NCBI RefSeq assembly: GCF_014652615.1
Contig: NZ_BMZD01000001.1
Span: forward strand, 517,962-581,961
Reading direction: 5' to 3'
DNA: 64,000 nucleotides
Source of the DNA: Novosphingobium arvoryzae
GTDB taxonomy: Bacteria > Pseudomonadota > Alphaproteobacteria > Sphingomonadales > Sphingomonadaceae
Of this stretch, positions 38,764-46,503 are shown piece after piece. Made by a program: the position numbers and the translations under genes. Below the pieces are notes generated by a model. That model worked only from the letters and a program-made list of their open reading frames with translations, did not search any database and had not been told where the DNA came from. Position 1 is the stretch's first letter; each line of letters starts with the position of its first letter.

Positions 38764-39582
38764 ATGTCGGCCCCCGAACGCATTCCCTGCTCATTCGCAG
38801 CGCTGAACCAGACCGAATTGGAAATCCTGCGGCTGTTGACGGCCGGCCACACCGTCAAGACCATCGCCGTGCGGTTGGGTCGGTCGGAAGCCTCGATCAA
38901 TGAACGGTTGCGCGATGCGCGCCGCAAGACCGGCGTGGGCAGCAGCCGGGAATTGGCGCGCCTGCTGGATGCCCAGAAAATCTGGGACAGGAATATCGAT
39001 CTTACCACCCCCGGTTCCTCGACCGATGCAGCGGCGGTGCCACCCAGCACCGGGCGCACGCAGTCGAAAGGAACCACAACCATGTTGATCGCACTCTCTG
39101 TCGCCGCTGCCGGGCTGATGTTCACGGCGGCGGATTTCACGCAACAGGCAACGTCCCCGCAAGTCCAGACGGCGGTGGCGCAGTCGCCATTGGCCGGGAC
39201 CTGGTCGCTGGATGTCATGCGGATTCCGGCGGAAGAACGCCCCCGCCGGGTGACGATCACGTTCCGGGTGTCGCAGGATCGCAAGTGGACGAGCGTAGTC
39301 GAGATCGTTGCGCCAGATGGCTCCGTGCGCCGCGCGGAATCGACGGCGGCGGCGGATGGAGTGCCCGTAGCAATCACGGGTAACATGGACTTCATCGATA
39401 CCGTGTCGCTGCGCATGTCCGCGCCGACCACGCTGGTGATGACGCTGGGCAAACAGGGTTTGCCAGTTTCGACCCGGGTCTACGCCGTTGCCAAGGATGG
39501 CAAGTCCATGACGGAAACCATCGTCTGGGCGGGCCGCGATCTGCCCAAGCTGGAGACGACCTACTTCACGCGGATCGACTGA
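38764..39582 (+). CDS. LuxR-type HTH protein with membrane segment and extracytoplasmic domain
   Basis: A 272-residue protein in three parts. Residues about 12-70 form a LuxR/GerE-like helix-turn-helix (LNQTELEILRLLTAGHTVKTIAVRLGRSEASINERL). A flexible Ser/Thr/Pro linker leads to a hydrophobic segment at 107-122 (MLIALSVAAAGLMF). Residues 130-272 are beta-rich (PLAGTWSLDVMR ... TITFRVSQDRKWTSVVEIVAPDG) and would lie outside the cytoplasm. This is the layout of a membrane-tethered, ToxR-like regulator. Inside the gene, ATG 39082 (Met107) has GAAAGGAA 9 bases upstream, so the last part may also be made alone as a secreted protein. It is convergent with ctrA. Confidence 0.75.
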   Translation: MSAPERIPCSFAALNQTELEILRLLTAGHTVKTIAVRLGRSEASINERLRDARRKTGVGSSRELARLLDAQKIWDRNIDLTTPGSSTDAAAVPPSTGRTQSKGTTTMLIALSVAAAGLMFTAADFTQQATSPQVQTAVAQSPLAGTWSLDVMRIPAEERPRRVTITFRVSQDRKWTSVVEIVAPDGSVRRAESTAAADGVPVAITGNMDFIDTVSLRMSAPTTLVMTLGKQGLPVSTRVYAVAKDGKSMTETIVWAGRDLPKLETTYFTRID

Positions 39583-39613
39583 CCGCTCCCTTGTGCACCG
39601 CCCAAAATGAAAA

Positions 39614-39639
39614 CGGCCCGCCGGGAGAGGGGCGGGCCG
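39614..39639. terminator. Terminator between ctrA and the HTH/membrane gene
   Basis: A perfect 9-bp stem has arms CGGCCCGCC (39614-39622) and GGCGGGCCG (39631-39639). Read on the minus strand, the direction of ctrA, it is followed by TTTTCATTTT, a proper intrinsic terminator. On the plus strand a weaker GGGTTTTC follows after 7 bases, so it may also serve the convergent gene. Confidence 0.85.
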
Positions 39640-39670
39640 CATTCGGGTTTTCAGGAAGGCTGGCGGGGGA

Positions 39671-40366
39671 TCAGGCCGCTTCGGCTTCCTCGCCCGGATC
39701 GCGCAGCACATAGCCGCGGCCCCAGACGGTTTCGATGTAGTTTTCCCCGCCGCAGGCATGCGCCAGCTTCTTGCGGAGCTTGCAGATGAACACGTCGATG
39801 ATCTTGAGTTCCGGTTCGTCCATCCCGCCATAGAGGTGGTTAAGGAACATTTCCTTGGTCAGCGTGGTGCCCTTGCGCAAGGACAGCAGCTCCAGCATCG
39901 CGTATTCCTTGCCAGTCAGGTGGACGCGGGCGCCATCGACCTCGACGGTCTTGGCATCCAGGTTGACCGCCAGCTTGCCGGTGCGGATGACCGATTGCGA
40001 ATGCCCCTTTGACCGGCGCACCACGGCGTGAATGCGGGCAATCAGTTCCTCGCGGTGGAACGGCTTGGTTACGTAATCGTCCGCACCGAAGCCGAAAGAC
40101 CGAACCTTGGAATCCATTTCCGAAATGCCGGACAGGATCAGGACAGGGGTCTGAACCTTGGCCACCCGCAGCTTCTTGAGCACGTCATAGCCGTGCATGT
40201 CGGGCAGGTTCAGGTCAAGCAGGATGATGTCGTAATCATAGAGCTTGCCCAGATCGAGCCCTTCCTCGCCGAGGTCCGTCGAGTAGACGTTGAACCCTTC
40301 GGTGGTAAGCATCAACTCGATGGCTCGCGCCGTAGTCGGTTCGTCTTCGATCAGCAGTACGCGCAT
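39671..40366 (-). CDS. ctrA: Cell cycle response regulator CtrA
   Basis: Master transcription factor of alphaproteobacteria, controlling cell-cycle, motility and envelope genes. The 231-residue OmpR/PhoB-type regulator has the receiver domain with phosphoacceptor Asp51 ([12 protein letters not shown]) and conserved Lys in YVTKPF, then a winged-helix DNA-binding domain ([32 protein letters not shown]). The C terminus ends EEAEAA, ending in two alanines like the tail that ClpXP reads in Caulobacter. A CtrA-like box lies upstream at 40461-40475, consistent with autoregulation. divK lies about 7 kb away. Confidence 0.97.
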   Translation of the reverse strand: MRVLLIEDEPTTARAIELMLTTEGFNVYSTDLGEEGLDLGKLYDYDIILLDLNLPDMHGYDVLKKLRVAKVQTPVLILSGISEMDSKVRSFGFGADDYVTKPFHREELIARIHAVVRRSKGHSQSVIRTGKLAVNLDAKTVEVDGARVHLTGKEYAMLELLSLRKGTTLTKEMFLNHLYGGMDEPELKIIDVFICKLRKKLAHACGGENYIETVWGRGYVLRDPGEEAEAA

Positions 40367-40460
40367 GGGTTACCCCCTTTTGCCCCGAAATCCCCAGTCG
40401 CTAACTCTCTCTCAAGAGTTGTTGACCGCCATTAACCATATGACAAATGAAGTGGAAAGG

Positions 40461-40475
40461 TTAATTTCCCGTAAA
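40461..40475. promoter_or_regulatory. CtrA-like binding box upstream of ctrA
   Basis: TTAATTTCCCGTAAA matches the CtrA consensus TTAA-N7-TTAA with one mismatch in the right half-site. It lies about 95 bases upstream of the ctrA start codon. A second half-site, TTAACCATATGAC, begins at 40432. Autoregulation of ctrA through such boxes is known in Caulobacter; binding here is inferred. Confidence 0.5.
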
Positions 40476-40519
40476 TGGGGCGGTCGGATTTCCCGGCGTT
40501 CGCGCAAAGGGTGAACCGG

Positions 40520-40951
40520 CTACCCTTCGATCACGCGGGCGGCGGGGTGATGCTTGTCGAGGTGCGCCCGCAAAATCCTGAGATTGCGGGTGTTTGATCG
40601 ATAGAGGACGTCGAACAGGTCGCCTGCCAGCGGGACCGCGCCAATCGCGGTATCGATCCCCACATTGGCCATCATGCGCCACAGCTTCCAGCGTGGCAGG
40701 CCCAGATTTCGTGCCTCCCACACGGCATAAAACCCCATCGCGGCCGTAACCAGATCGCCCAGCACAGGCACTATGCCCGCCACCGCGTCCAGCCCGATGC
40801 GGCGGTTGACGACGGGAATGCGGATCGCCCGCTCCAGCAACATTTCGAGCGCCTCGACCCGGCGGCGGACCGAAGCGGGGTCTGTGCCCAGCGGAAGTTC
40901 CGCCGCCATTCGCTGCACGTTGACGCGGCGCGCGTTCATGTTTTCGGACAT
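40520..40951 (-). CDS. DUF4112 family membrane protein
   Basis: A 143-residue protein of the DUF4112 family, function unknown. The signature segments are RRRVEALEMLLERAIRIPVVNRRIGLDAVAGIVPVLGDLVTAAMGFYAVWEA, with one or two hydrophobic stretches, then VGIDTAIGAVPLAGDLFDVLYRSNTRNLRIL. An N-terminal cytoplasmic helix and a basic end are typical. It is a single gene between the ctrA promoter region and the orphan solute-binding protein, on the same strand as both. Confidence 0.85.
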   Translation of the reverse strand: MSENMNARRVNVQRMAAELPLGTDPASVRRRVEALEMLLERAIRIPVVNRRIGLDAVAGIVPVLGDLVTAAMGFYAVWEARNLGLPRWKLWRMMANVGIDTAIGAVPLAGDLFDVLYRSNTRNLRILRAHLDKHHPAARVIEG

Positions 40952-40993
40952 CGACGACCCTTTGTAGCGCGAACCGCAATTGGTCCGCCCGGT

Positions 40994-42475
40994 TTATTTG
41001 GGGCGCATGGCCAGTGGCATCAAGGGATGGATGTTCCAGCGATTGGGGGCGAAGCCGGTAACTGTCCCGCTCACCAGCGACCAGCGCACCGGCACGCCAA
41101 ATGGAATGAAGGTGTTGGCAATCGTCAGCTGCGCCTCGGCCTGGGCATAGAGGTCAGCCCGCTTGACCGGGTCCGGTTCGGCCACGGCGGTTTCGGCCAG
41201 CCGGTCGGCGCTGGCGCTGCATGGGCCGCGCGCGTTGCCGCAGCTCAGCTGGTTGAGGAACCAGCCGACCCGGGCATAGCGCGCCACCGTGTCGACCAGT
41301 CGCAATTCGGCATCGCCGGCTTCGCTGACCCGGCGCACGGTCAGTCCGATCGCGCCGAAGTCCGCCGCCAGCTGGCGCAGCAGCAAATCGCCGCCGGGGC
41401 CGGCGGGCAGGGCAATCCGCAACGCGGCAGGCTTGCCGTTCTCCGCCTGCCAGGCAGCAACCCTGGCCGCCGCGACTGCCCGCCGTTCGGCCAGGGTCTG
41501 GCCGGGCCAGCGTTCGGCAACCGTGCCGTTGTCGTCGGCGCTGCCAGGGGCGACCACGCGGGTCGTGGCGGTCCACCCGCCGACGTTCAGCGCCGCGGCC
41601 AGCGCGTCGCGGTCGATCGCCATGGCCAGGGCTTCGCGGTTTTCAGGCGCGCCGAGAAAGCCTTCGGCGCGGGCAACGGCCAACCCGAACAGTCCGGTCA
41701 CCGGGTCCAGCCGGATCGCCCCGCGCGGCACGCCGGCGGCATCGAGCCGGGGGAAATCGGCGAAGCGCCCGCCCAGCACCACATCCGCCTCTCCGGCGTT
41801 GAACCGCCGAATGGCGTCTTTCGCCGAAAGCCCGACCAGGTTCAGCTTGCGGCGGCGCGCTTCCCATTCCTCTGGTTGGGGCAGGCCGAGGTCTTCCGGC
41901 GGGATCGGGGTCAGGATGGCCGTGCGCTTGTCGCGCTCCAGCCGCATCGGCCCGGCTCCGTTGCCGCGCATGGTCAGCCCCAGTTCGGGCTGGGCCAGCA
42001 ATTGCAGCAAGTCCGGCGCCTGCTGGTGCAGCCGGATCTCGATCACGCGCCCGGCCATGGCCCGCACTTCGCGGATCACTGCCAGATCGCTGCCCAGCGC
42101 GGTCCCGCGCAGCGCGCCAATCGCCCGGACCAGCGCGGCCCGGCCGGTTTCACCAGTGATCGCGCCGCCGCCCGGCCACTTGCCGTCGCGTAAGCGGAAG
42201 ATGTAGCTGAGCCCATCGTCGGTGACGATCCAGCGGTCGGCGATGGCGGGAATCACCCGGCCCTGCTCGTCGAAGCCGACCAACCCTTCGGCGGAGGCGG
42301 CACGGACCAGCTGCGCGGCGAGAGGCAGGCGGGGGCCAGTGACGAACGGTGCGGCTGGATCGCCGATTACCGCCACTTCGACCGCCCGGTCATCGCTGCG
42401 GCCGCAGGCACCCAAGGTGGCGGCCAGCAAGGCGGCGATCAGGGCGTTGCGCAAAAGCGAGGCAGGGCGGGACAT
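40994..42475 (-). CDS. Family 5 ABC transporter solute-binding lipoprotein, orphan
   Basis: A 493-residue periplasmic binding protein of the peptide/nickel (SBP family 5) type. The N terminus is a lipoprotein signal with lipobox LGAC, so Cys24 would be lipidated and the protein anchored to a membrane. The family core is visible in YIFRLRDGKWPGGGAITGE and the late ANTFIPFGVPVRWSLV segment. No permease or ATPase genes lie near it, so it either works with a transporter encoded elsewhere or has taken on another role. A PilZ gene precedes it on the same strand. Confidence 0.83.
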   Translation of the reverse strand: MSRPASLLRNALIAALLAATLGACGRSDDRAVEVAVIGDPAAPFVTGPRLPLAAQLVRAASAEGLVGFDEQGRVIPAIADRWIVTDDGLSYIFRLRDGKWPGGGAITGETGRAALVRAIGALRGTALGSDLAVIREVRAMAGRVIEIRLHQQAPDLLQLLAQPELGLTMRGNGAGPMRLERDKRTAILTPIPPEDLGLPQPEEWEARRRKLNLVGLSAKDAIRRFNAGEADVVLGGRFADFPRLDAAGVPRGAIRLDPVTGLFGLAVARAEGFLGAPENREALAMAIDRDALAAALNVGGWTATTRVVAPGSADDNGTVAERWPGQTLAERRAVAAARVAAWQAENGKPAALRIALPAGPGGDLLLRQLAADFGAIGLTVRRVSEAGDAELRLVDTVARYARVGWFLNQLSCGNARGPCSASADRLAETAVAEPDPVKRADLYAQAEAQLTIANTFIPFGVPVRWSLVSGTVTGFAPNRWNIHPLMPLAMRPK

Positions 42476-42526
42476 GGCTTGTCCCGTCTTTGGGGGAATT
42501 GGCGGCCGGTTACAACCGGCGGAATG

Positions 42527-42886
42527 TCAGATCTTGCGCAGTTCGCCCAGGGGAACATAGCTGAGCGCCGGTTTCACGAAGCGCGGCGTGCCTTCGCCCG
42601 CCACGACCGGCGCACGCGCCACCTTGGGGTCGATTTCCTCGCGGAAGGCAATTCCGAAGCGGTTGTCCTGAACCCATGCGACCGAGCCTTCGACCCAGCC
42701 GATGTTGCGGACTTTCACCCAGACCAGCTGGCCGCGCAGAACGTGCCCGCCGCCCTCGGCCATCAGCCCGCCGGATGAGAGGTTGCGCACGCGGATCCGC
42801 TGTTCGCCGTCCACGCCGTCGACCCGCAGTTCAGCCATGACGAACAGGCTGTCGCGCGCGAGCTGCCGGTGTTCGTTGTCGCTCAT
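42527..42886 (-). CDS. PilZ domain protein (cyclic di-GMP receptor)
   Basis: A 119-residue single-domain PilZ protein. Both cyclic di-GMP contact motifs are intact: RxxxR as Arg7-Gln-Leu-Ala-Arg11 and NxSxxG as Asn35-Leu-Ser-Ser-Gly-Gly40, so it should bind the messenger. The rest is the expected six-stranded barrel (VWVKVRNIGWVEGSVAWVQDNRFGIAF). I start at ATG 42886; an in-frame TTG 12 bases upstream is less likely. The output partner is unknown; the neighbouring gene is the orphan solute-binding lipoprotein. Confidence 0.9.
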   Translation of the reverse strand: MSDNEHRQLARDSLFVMAELRVDGVDGEQRIRVRNLSSGGLMAEGGGHVLRGQLVWVKVRNIGWVEGSVAWVQDNRFGIAFREEIDPKVARAPVVAGEGTPRFVKPALSYVPLGELRKI

Positions 42887-43014
42887 TGCCAGTTCCAACG
42901 CTCCCTGTGCGCCGACCGGGATCGGTCAGCATCCATAGGTGGCCGAACTATCCAATTCAGCCTCGCCGAATGATAAACTGGACTGGCAAACAACCGGTTA
43001 ACGTGACTAAGTGC

Positions 43015-43473
43015 TTAATCGTCGCGGGAAATTTTCTCGCGGCGCTCATGCGCCTCTTGCGCCTCGACCGTCATGGTCGCGATCGGGCGGGCAGACAGGC
43101 GGCCCAGGCCGATCGGTTCGCCGGTCACTTCGCAATAGCCGTATTCGCCTTCCTCGATGCGGCGCAGCGCCGAATCGATCTTGGCGATGAGCTTGCGCTG
43201 GCGATCGCGGGTGCGCAGTTCGATGCCCCAGTCCGTCTCGCTGGAAGCGCGGTCGTTGAGGTCCGGTTCGCGGATCGGGCCGTCCTGCAGCTGTTGCAGG
43301 GTATCCTGCGCGGCCGACAGGATCAGCTTCTTCCATTCCTGCAGCAGACGCCGGTAATAATCGAGCTGTGCCTCGCACATGTACTCTTCGGCGTCGGATG
43401 GCAGATAGTCGCCGGCAATGGCCCGCTTGGCCTTGGCCAGGACGTCGATTTCATCGCCCAGAACAGTCGTCAT
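43015..43473 (-). CDS. dksA: RNA polymerase-binding transcription factor DksA
   Basis: Binds the secondary channel of RNA polymerase and, with ppGpp, adjusts rRNA and amino acid promoters. The 152-residue protein has a long coiled coil with the two acidic tip residues Asp71 and Asp74 at the same positions as in E. coli. The zinc finger is degenerate: at the four canonical positions only Cys114 is left, the others being Thr117, Thr135 and Ala138, as in the Cys-poor DksA type common in alphaproteobacteria. GGAG lies 5 bases before the ATG. A plausible sigma-70 promoter lies at 43561-43589. Confidence 0.94.
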   Translation of the reverse strand: MTTVLGDEIDVLAKAKRAIAGDYLPSDAEEYMCEAQLDYYRRLLQEWKKLILSAAQDTLQQLQDGPIREPDLNDRASSETDWGIELRTRDRQRKLIAKIDSALRRIEEGEYGYCEVTGEPIGLGRLSARPIATMTVEAQEAHERREKISRDD

Positions 43474-43560
43474 ATACTCTCCACAACCAGACCAGCCGGG
43501 CCCATGGGATCCCTGCGGCTTCGGTTCTTCCGATAGCCTCCCGGTGCCGGTTCGAGCGCG

Positions 43561-43589
43561 CCTATAGAACCCGGCCAAATCCCGCACAA
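43561..43589 (-). promoter_or_regulatory. Candidate dksA promoter
   Basis: On the minus strand TTGTGC (43589-43584) and TATAGG (43566-43561) are separated by 17 bases, a fair -35/-10 pair for a housekeeping sigma factor, 88 bases upstream of the dksA start. The hexamers are only partial matches to consensus, so confidence is moderate. Confidence 0.4.
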
Positions 43590-43699
43590 GCGGCAATCGA
43601 TTGGCCGGGCAACTGTGCCCATCATCACCTTGTCATATCCGGTCGCCAGGGGTTGGCGCGGATCCGAAGTTGTCATGCGGAAAGATTTTACCGTGGCCA

Positions 43700-43714
43700 T
43701 TAACCTTTTGTTGA
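43700..43714. promoter_or_regulatory. CtrA-like binding box upstream of the Sel1 gene
   Basis: TTAACCTTTTGTTGA fits TTAA-N7-TTAA with one mismatch (TTGA). It is 66 bases upstream of the Sel1-repeat gene start, a usual distance for CtrA activation or repression. It could also act on divergent dksA, but that start is over 220 bases away. Confidence 0.45.
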
Positions 43715-43779
43715 CCATGTTCGGGAAGGTTCGCCCTGTCAGCAGGCACTGCCGCCTGCCGCGTTGGGGGTATCAGACG

Positions 43780-44121
43780 ATGAGCACGACCTGGATCAAG
43801 GGGGCCGACTTTCAAGGGCCGTTTGCCACTGCCGATGAAACGGCCGAGGACATGCTGGTAGCCAGCTGCCTGGCAGCTGCCGCGCAGGGCGACATCAACG
43901 CCTACTACGACCTGGGCGTGGCCTATTCGACCGGCAGCCACGGCGTGGACTGCGATCTGATCGAGGCGCACAAGTGGTTCAATCTGGCCGCCGTGGCGGG
44001 CCATGCCGAAGCCCAGCTGTGCCGCGCCGACATTTCCGATGAAATGACCGCCCGCGAAATCGCCGAAGCCCAGCGCCGCGCGCGCGAATGGCTCCGCGCC
44101 GGGGAGCGCCGCGCCGCCTGA
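43780..44121 (+). CDS. Small Sel1-repeat protein
   Basis: A 113-residue protein with one clear Sel1/TPR-like repeat at about residues 39-76 (INAYYDLGVAYSTGSHGVDCDLIEAHKWFNLAAVAGHAEAQ). Sel1 repeats mediate protein-protein contacts, often in signalling or envelope complexes. The C terminus is helical and basic (AREIAEAQRRAREWLRAGERR). No signal peptide, so cytoplasmic. ATG 43780 follows a G-rich stretch. A CtrA-like box lies upstream, which suggests cell-cycle control. Confidence 0.78.
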   Translation: MSTTWIKGADFQGPFATADETAEDMLVASCLAAAAQGDINAYYDLGVAYSTGSHGVDCDLIEAHKWFNLAAVAGHAEAQLCRADISDEMTAREIAEAQRRAREWLRAGERRAA

Positions 44122-44131
44122 TCCTGCTTGC

Positions 44132-45265
44132 CTACCCCTTCCGGAACGGCGTCCGCTCGCCCAGATAGAGCTGGTCTTGCGCGATCCCTGTGCGCTCCCG
44201 CTCCAGAAAGTCGGCGACGGCGCTGCGGAAACCGGGATGGGCGATGTAGTGGGCCGACCAAGTCTGCACCGGTTCATAGCCGCGCGCCAGCTTGTGACCG
44301 CCTTGCGCCCCGGCCTCGACCCGCGCCAGCCCGCGCGCGATGGCGGCATCGATCGCCTGATAATAGCATAGCTCGAAATGCAGGAAGGGCTTGTCGACCA
44401 CAGCCCCCCAGTACCGGCCGTAGAGCGCATCCGGCCCGATGAAATTGAGCGCTCCGGCAATCGGCCGGTCCCCCAGATAGGCCATGACCAGCAATACCCG
44501 GTCGGCCATCCACTGCCCGATCAGACTGAACGCCGCGCGGGTCAGGTATGGCCGCCCCCATTTGCGCGCGCCGGTATCCTGATAGAACACCCAGAACGCG
44601 TCCCAGTGTTCCTCGGTCAGGTCGCTGCCCGTCAGGTGGCGGATTTCGACCCCGTCCTGCGCGGCGGCGCGTTCCTTGCGGATGTCCTTGCGCTTGCGCG
44701 ATGACAACGCGCCTAGAAAATCGTCAAAGCTGGCATAGCCGCGGTTTTCCCAGTGGAACTGGATGTCACTGCGCAGCAGCCAGCCCGCCGCTTCGAACAG
44801 CGGCAGTTGTTCTGGCACGATGAAAGTGGCGTGCGCCGATGAAAGGTCGTTCTGCTGGCATACCGCTTCGGCCGCGCGCAGCAGTGGCCGGGCCAGATCG
44901 GGCGATGCGGCCAGAATGCGCGGACCGGTGGCGGGGGTGAACGGCGCGGCGATTTGCAGCTTGGGGTAATAATTGCCCCCGGCGCGGTGCCAGGCATCGG
45001 CCCAGGCGTGATCGAACACGTATTCGCCCTGGCTGTGGTCCTTCAGGTAGGCGGGCAGCGCCCCTGCCAGCGTGCCATCGGCGCGTTCCAGCACCAGCGG
45101 GGCGGGGTGCCAGCCGGTGCCGGGGCCGACGCTGCCCGATTCCTCCAGCGCGGACAGGAAGGCGTGAGACAGGAACGGATTGCCAGCCGTCAGTGCATCC
45201 CACTGGTCGGCAGGCAGCGCGCCCACCGACGATGCGGCCCGGCAGGTGTATTCGCCCTCGCTCAC
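44132..45265 (-). CDS. FemAB/GNAT-like peptidoglycan-type acyltransferase (DUF482/COG3146)
   Basis: A 377-residue protein of the COG3146 group, made of two GNAT-like folds as in FemAB proteins. Typical segments are NPFLSHAFLSALEESGSVGPGTGWHP, YVFDHAWADAWHRAGGNYYPKLQIAAPFTP, and the C-terminal GRYWGAVVDKPFLHFELCYYQAIDAAI. The substrate is unknown; earlier annotations as peptidoglycan biosynthesis rest on the FemAB resemblance only. It starts with GTG at 45265. It is the last gene of a five-gene operon, 10 bases after the GDPD stop. Confidence 0.85.
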   Translation of the reverse strand: MSEGEYTCRAASSVGALPADQWDALTAGNPFLSHAFLSALEESGSVGPGTGWHPAPLVLERADGTLAGALPAYLKDHSQGEYVFDHAWADAWHRAGGNYYPKLQIAAPFTPATGPRILAASPDLARPLLRAAEAVCQQNDLSSAHATFIVPEQLPLFEAAGWLLRSDIQFHWENRGYASFDDFLGALSSRKRKDIRKERAAAQDGVEIRHLTGSDLTEEHWDAFWVFYQDTGARKWGRPYLTRAAFSLIGQWMADRVLLVMAYLGDRPIAGALNFIGPDALYGRYWGAVVDKPFLHFELCYYQAIDAAIARGLARVEAGAQGGHKLARGYEPVQTWSAHYIAHPGFRSAVADFLERERTGIAQDQLYLGERTPFRKG

Positions 45266-45275
45266 CGGTGCGTCC

Positions 45276-46061
45276 TCACGCGATTCCGGCGCTCTCCGCG
45301 ATGGGGGCGTCGGCGTATTCCGCCGCCCGTTCGCGGTGTTCGGGGCTGCGCACGGTCCAGCTTGTCACCGGCAGGCCGCGCGCCCGCTGGCGGGCGGCAA
45401 AGCGGCTGGGCAGGTCGCGGATGTCATAAGCCAGGAATTCGGGCCGTGCATGCCACAGCGCCAGTCGGCGGCGGATCATGCCGGGCAGCGCCTTGTCGTT
45501 TTCCTCGGTCACGACCAGTCCGCGTAACGTCAGCGGCGAATGATCCGCGAACCAGCGCACGATCCGGGGATCGAAGCTCATGATTGCATGGAGGCCCTGA
45601 TAGCCTTCCAGCACCCGCCGCACCGCCAGGCACAGCTGGCTGACCCGGCCGTGCGAGCTGTCGGGCGTCTTGATCTCGATCAGCAGCGGGACCTGGCCCG
45701 CAACCTGATCCAGCAACTGCCGCAGTGACGGGATGGTATCGGTCCCGCCGTTCAGCACGATTCTGCCCAGTTCCTCCGCGCTGCGCTCTGCCACCCGGCC
45801 GGTTTCAGCGGTCATCCGATCCAGCGTGGGATCGTGGAACACCATCGCCTGCCCATCGGACGAGCGGCGGATATCGCATTCGATCCCCAGCCCGCGCGCC
45901 AGCGCCCCGGCAAAGGCGGTGGGGGAGTTTTCCGGCACGCACTCCCCGTTCACGCTGGGACCGTGCAGGCCGCGGTGGGCAAAGTGCCACTGCTTCAGCC
46001 AGGCGACCTTGTCAGGCCGTGGCGGGGGAACCCGCCAGCGGTCAAGCAGGGCGAACAGCAA
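45276..46061 (-). CDS. Glycerophosphodiester phosphodiesterase
   Basis: Hydrolyses glycerophosphodiesters from phospholipid turnover to glycerol 3-phosphate and an alcohol. The 261-residue TIM-barrel protein has the catalytic and metal ligands His29 in AHRG, Glu44 in VPEN, Glu61 and Asp63 in ECDI, and His76 in FHDPTLDR. No clear signal peptide, so probably cytoplasmic. The start is uncertain: the frame opens with TTG at 46061, overlapping ridA by 20 bases, and no ATG is available before the catalytic His. It is in one operon with ridA and the HAD gene. Confidence 0.9.
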   Translation of the reverse strand: MLFALLDRWRVPPPRPDKVAWLKQWHFAHRGLHGPSVNGECVPENSPTAFAGALARGLGIECDIRRSSDGQAMVFHDPTLDRMTAETGRVAERSAEELGRIVLNGGTDTIPSLRQLLDQVAGQVPLLIEIKTPDSSHGRVSQLCLAVRRVLEGYQGLHAIMSFDPRIVRWFADHSPLTLRGLVVTEENDKALPGMIRRRLALWHARPEFLAYDIRDLPSRFAARQRARGLPVTSWTVRSPEHRERAAEYADAPIAESAGIA

Positions 46062-46503
46062 CGATCGCGTCCACTTCCACCGCTACGCCCAGCGGCAGGC
46101 ACGGCACGCCAACCGCGCTGCGGGCGTGCTTGCCCGCTTCGCCAAACACGGCGACCATCAGCTCGGACGCGCCATTGGCCACCTTGGGCTGGTCGGTGAA
46201 ATCGGGGGCGCTGTTGATGAACGCGCCCAGCTTGACGATCCGCTCAACCCGGTCGAGCGAGCCAAGCGCGGCCTTCAGCTGCGCCAGGATCATCAGGGCG
46301 CAGGCCTGCGCGCCGCGTACGCCGTCTTCCAGCGTCAGGTCCTCGCCCAGCCGCCCCTTGAGCAGCTGGCCATCGACAATCGAGACTTGCCCCGAAACAT
46401 GCGCCAGCCCGCCCGCGACGACGACGGGGACATAGGCCGCGACCGGCGCGGCGGCGGCAGGCAGGGTCAGGCCCAGTTCGGCCAGTTTCGCTTCGATGTT
46501 CAT
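46042..46503 (-). CDS. RidA family protein (imine/enamine deaminase-like)
   Basis: A 153-residue member of the RidA/YjgF/UK114 family, which hydrolyse reactive enamine/imine intermediates of amino acid metabolism. The usual core is present (VVVAGGLAHVSGQVSIVDGQLLKGRLG and RVERIVKLGAFINSAPDF). The late catalytic Arg expected in canonical RidA is not clear: the segment reads SAVGVPCLPLGVAVEVDAIV, without the usual Arg before the Val, which suggests a different Rid subgroup. Its start overlaps the HAD gene stop by 4 bases. Confidence 0.88.
   Translation of the reverse strand: MNIEAKLAELGLTLPAAAAPVAAYVPVVVAGGLAHVSGQVSIVDGQLLKGRLGEDLTLEDGVRGAQACALMILAQLKAALGSLDRVERIVKLGAFINSAPDFTDQPKVANGASELMVAVFGEAGKHARSAVGVPCLPLGVAVEVDAIVAVRPA

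Larger units (their letters stand above)
43474..43779. other. 306-base divergent regulatory region between dksA and the Sel1 gene
   Basis: There is no gene here. The left part carries the leader of dksA and a likely promoter (43561-43589); the right part carries a CtrA-like box (43700-43714) ahead of the small Sel1-repeat gene. The rightward frame of the Sel1 gene is open from 43615, but that stretch holds the box and lacks a good ribosome site, so I leave it non-coding. Confidence 0.55.
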
